64,000 bases of DNA from Amycolatopsis sp. NBC_01480 (GTDB taxonomy: Bacteria; Actinomycetota; Actinomycetes; Mycobacteriales; Pseudonocardiaceae): positions 6,324,001 through 6,388,000 of the forward strand of contig NZ_CP109442.1 in NCBI RefSeq assembly GCF_036227205.1, given 5' to 3'. The notes beneath the pieces were generated by a model. The model saw only the letters and a list, made by a program, of their open reading frames with translations, had not been told where the DNA came from and searched no databases. Position numbers and translations under genes: made by a program. Shown piece after piece: positions 63,329-64,000 of this stretch (position 1 is its first letter; each line of letters begins with the position of its first letter).

Positions 63329-63681
63329 GCGTCGAGCGGCGCACTGAATGCAGCGGATGACGCGTTCCCTGCACTGAATGCAGGGCACGCGTCATCCGCT
63401 GCTCCTTGGTTCGGCGTCGAGCAGGTCTAGGTCTGCGGCAGCGAAGTCACCTTCGGCGAGAACACCAGGCCGAGTTCGCCGAAGAACCGGGTCCACCCGC
63501 TGTGGCGGGCGCGGGATTGTCGTCGTCCCCTCGATTCGGGGCAGGCTCATCGGGAAGCCGGGGCCGAGACGCCTTGCGGGGCTGGGGCCTGGTCTCCGTG
63601 CTGCGGGCGGCCAGTGATGTGGCCAGGGCGTTCCGGAGCCCGGCCCGCCGTCCGATCCGGTGAGACATGGCCGAAGCTTGC
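63317..63681. other. intergenic region with palindrome; possible gene remnant
   Basis: 365 bp. Contains the third GCGGATGACGC palindrome. Downstream, on the minus strand, a fragment reading RFFGELGLVFSPKVTSLPQT ends at a TAG at 63427-63429, but the frame is interrupted within about 40 codons, so it may be a degraded gene. Nothing else recognised. Confidence 0.4.
63352..63400. terminator. palindrome, copy 3 of the GCGGATGACGC family
   Basis: Arms AGCGGATGACGCGTTCCCTG(CA) (63352-63373) and complement (63379-63400) with one mismatch, after the TetR gene. Confidence 0.75.
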
Positions 63682-64000
63682 CTACTCGGCCAAGCGTCGT
63701 GACGCCGCGCCCGCTGCCAGCCCCGTCGCCGTGAGCACCAGCCCGACGCCGAGCAGGACCCACGTCCCGCTCGCCGGCGCGATCCGCGCGGCGGGTGCCA
63801 GGTCGGCCACGCGGGGGAGCGTGAGCACGAGGTACTGCGCGGCGATCCCGATCACCGCGATGCCGGGCAGGCACGCGAAGGCCAGCGGCTCGTCCCGGTG
63901 CCGCTGCAACGCCGCCAATGCCAGTCCGAACGCGAGTGCCATCGCCAGCGCACACGCCAGCCGCAACCCGAGCCCCAGATCCGGATCGGCGACCCCCGGC
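63682..64000 (-). CDS. membrane protein, 5' end outside window
   Basis: Minus-strand frame runs from the window end to the stop at 63682 (at least 105 residues). Three hydrophobic helices: ACALAMALAFGLALAALQ, FACLPGIAVIGIAAQYLVLTL and TWVLLGVGLVLTATGLAAGAAS, ending in a basic tail. The codon read as start at 63966 is TTG with in-frame sequence upstream, so the true start is probably beyond base 64000. No family recognised. Confidence 0.6.
   Translation of the reverse strand, partial: PGVADPDLGLGLRLACALAMALAFGLALAALQRHRDEPLAFACLPGIAVIGIAAQYLVLTLPRVADLAPAARIAPASGTWVLLGVGLVLTATGLAAGAASRRLAE

Noticed and set aside
63392..63955. Minus-strand 187-codon frame covering the end of the window
   Set aside because: It is out of frame with the hydrophobic membrane protein at 63682-64000, which has better coding character.

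Overview
This is chromosomal DNA from a high-GC actinobacterium, most likely a Pseudonocardiales member such as an Amycolatopsis relative. Evidence: very high GC with GTG starts and strong third-position GC bias, paired primary-type sigma factors (SigA and SigB), a mycothiol-type DinB isomerase, an envelope-integrity (Cei-like) protein, and a run of small actinobacterial DUF proteins (DUF3039, DUF3099, DUF3093, DUF3159, DUF3710, DUF4193, DUF7455). No rRNA, tRNA, CRISPR, prophage, transposase or PKS/NRPS gene was found. Family names are from reading the translations and from memory, not from database searches.

Left part (0-18.7 kb): 3' end of a 2-aminoethylphosphonate-type ABC importer (ATPase cut by the window edge, two permeases); two tandem paralogous lipoproteins; an SRPBCC protein; an MFS exporter with its MarR regulator and a palindromic operator; class I fumarase; sigB with an ECF-type (SigH/SigR/SigE-like) promoter; D-aminoacyl-tRNA deacylase; a two-domain methyltransferase; an M20 amidohydrolase; DUF3099; a pseudouridine-degradation operon (HD protein, psuG, psuK); DUF3039; a secreted protein; a YihY/BrkB membrane protein.

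Middle (18.7-48 kb): a DEAD/DEAH helicase; a xylose-type sugar ABC operon with a ROK regulator, with an operator and an intercistronic hairpin, the whole cassette bracketed by two inverted 138-bp repeat elements; DUF7455; an EamA exporter; an isoleucyl-tRNA synthetase whose HIGH motif is altered to G-T-H-H; a glutamine-synthetase-like enzyme with an unknown partner; an amino-acid permease; a two-component system divergent from a small membrane-protein cluster; a secreted protein; a phosphotransferase-fold kinase; a DinB-like protein; DUF3592; and an oligopeptide ABC operon with a fused double ATPase.

Right part (48-61.8 kb): sigA, ppgK, suhB, cei, DUF4193, DUF3093, dut, DUF3710, an alpha/beta hydrolase, an OB-fold protein, DUF3159, ceoC, ceoB, a KimA-like potassium permease and a TrmA/RumA-type RNA methyltransferase. 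Gene order and every strand match, as a mirror image, what I remember of the Mycobacterium tuberculosis Rv2689c-Rv2703 block; YihY, DUF3039, DUF3099 and sigB on the left match Rv2707-Rv2710. So the ancestral sigA-sigB neighbourhood is present but split by about 30 kb. The last 2 kb hold a hydrolase/TetR divergent pair with a clear operator and the 3' end of a membrane protein.

A notable background feature is a set of long, near-perfect palindromes at gene ends. At least two families recur as near-identical copies (GCGGATGACGC at three places, CTCGTGAGTGTTCATGACGG at two), mostly between convergent genes, consistent with dispersed bidirectional terminators.
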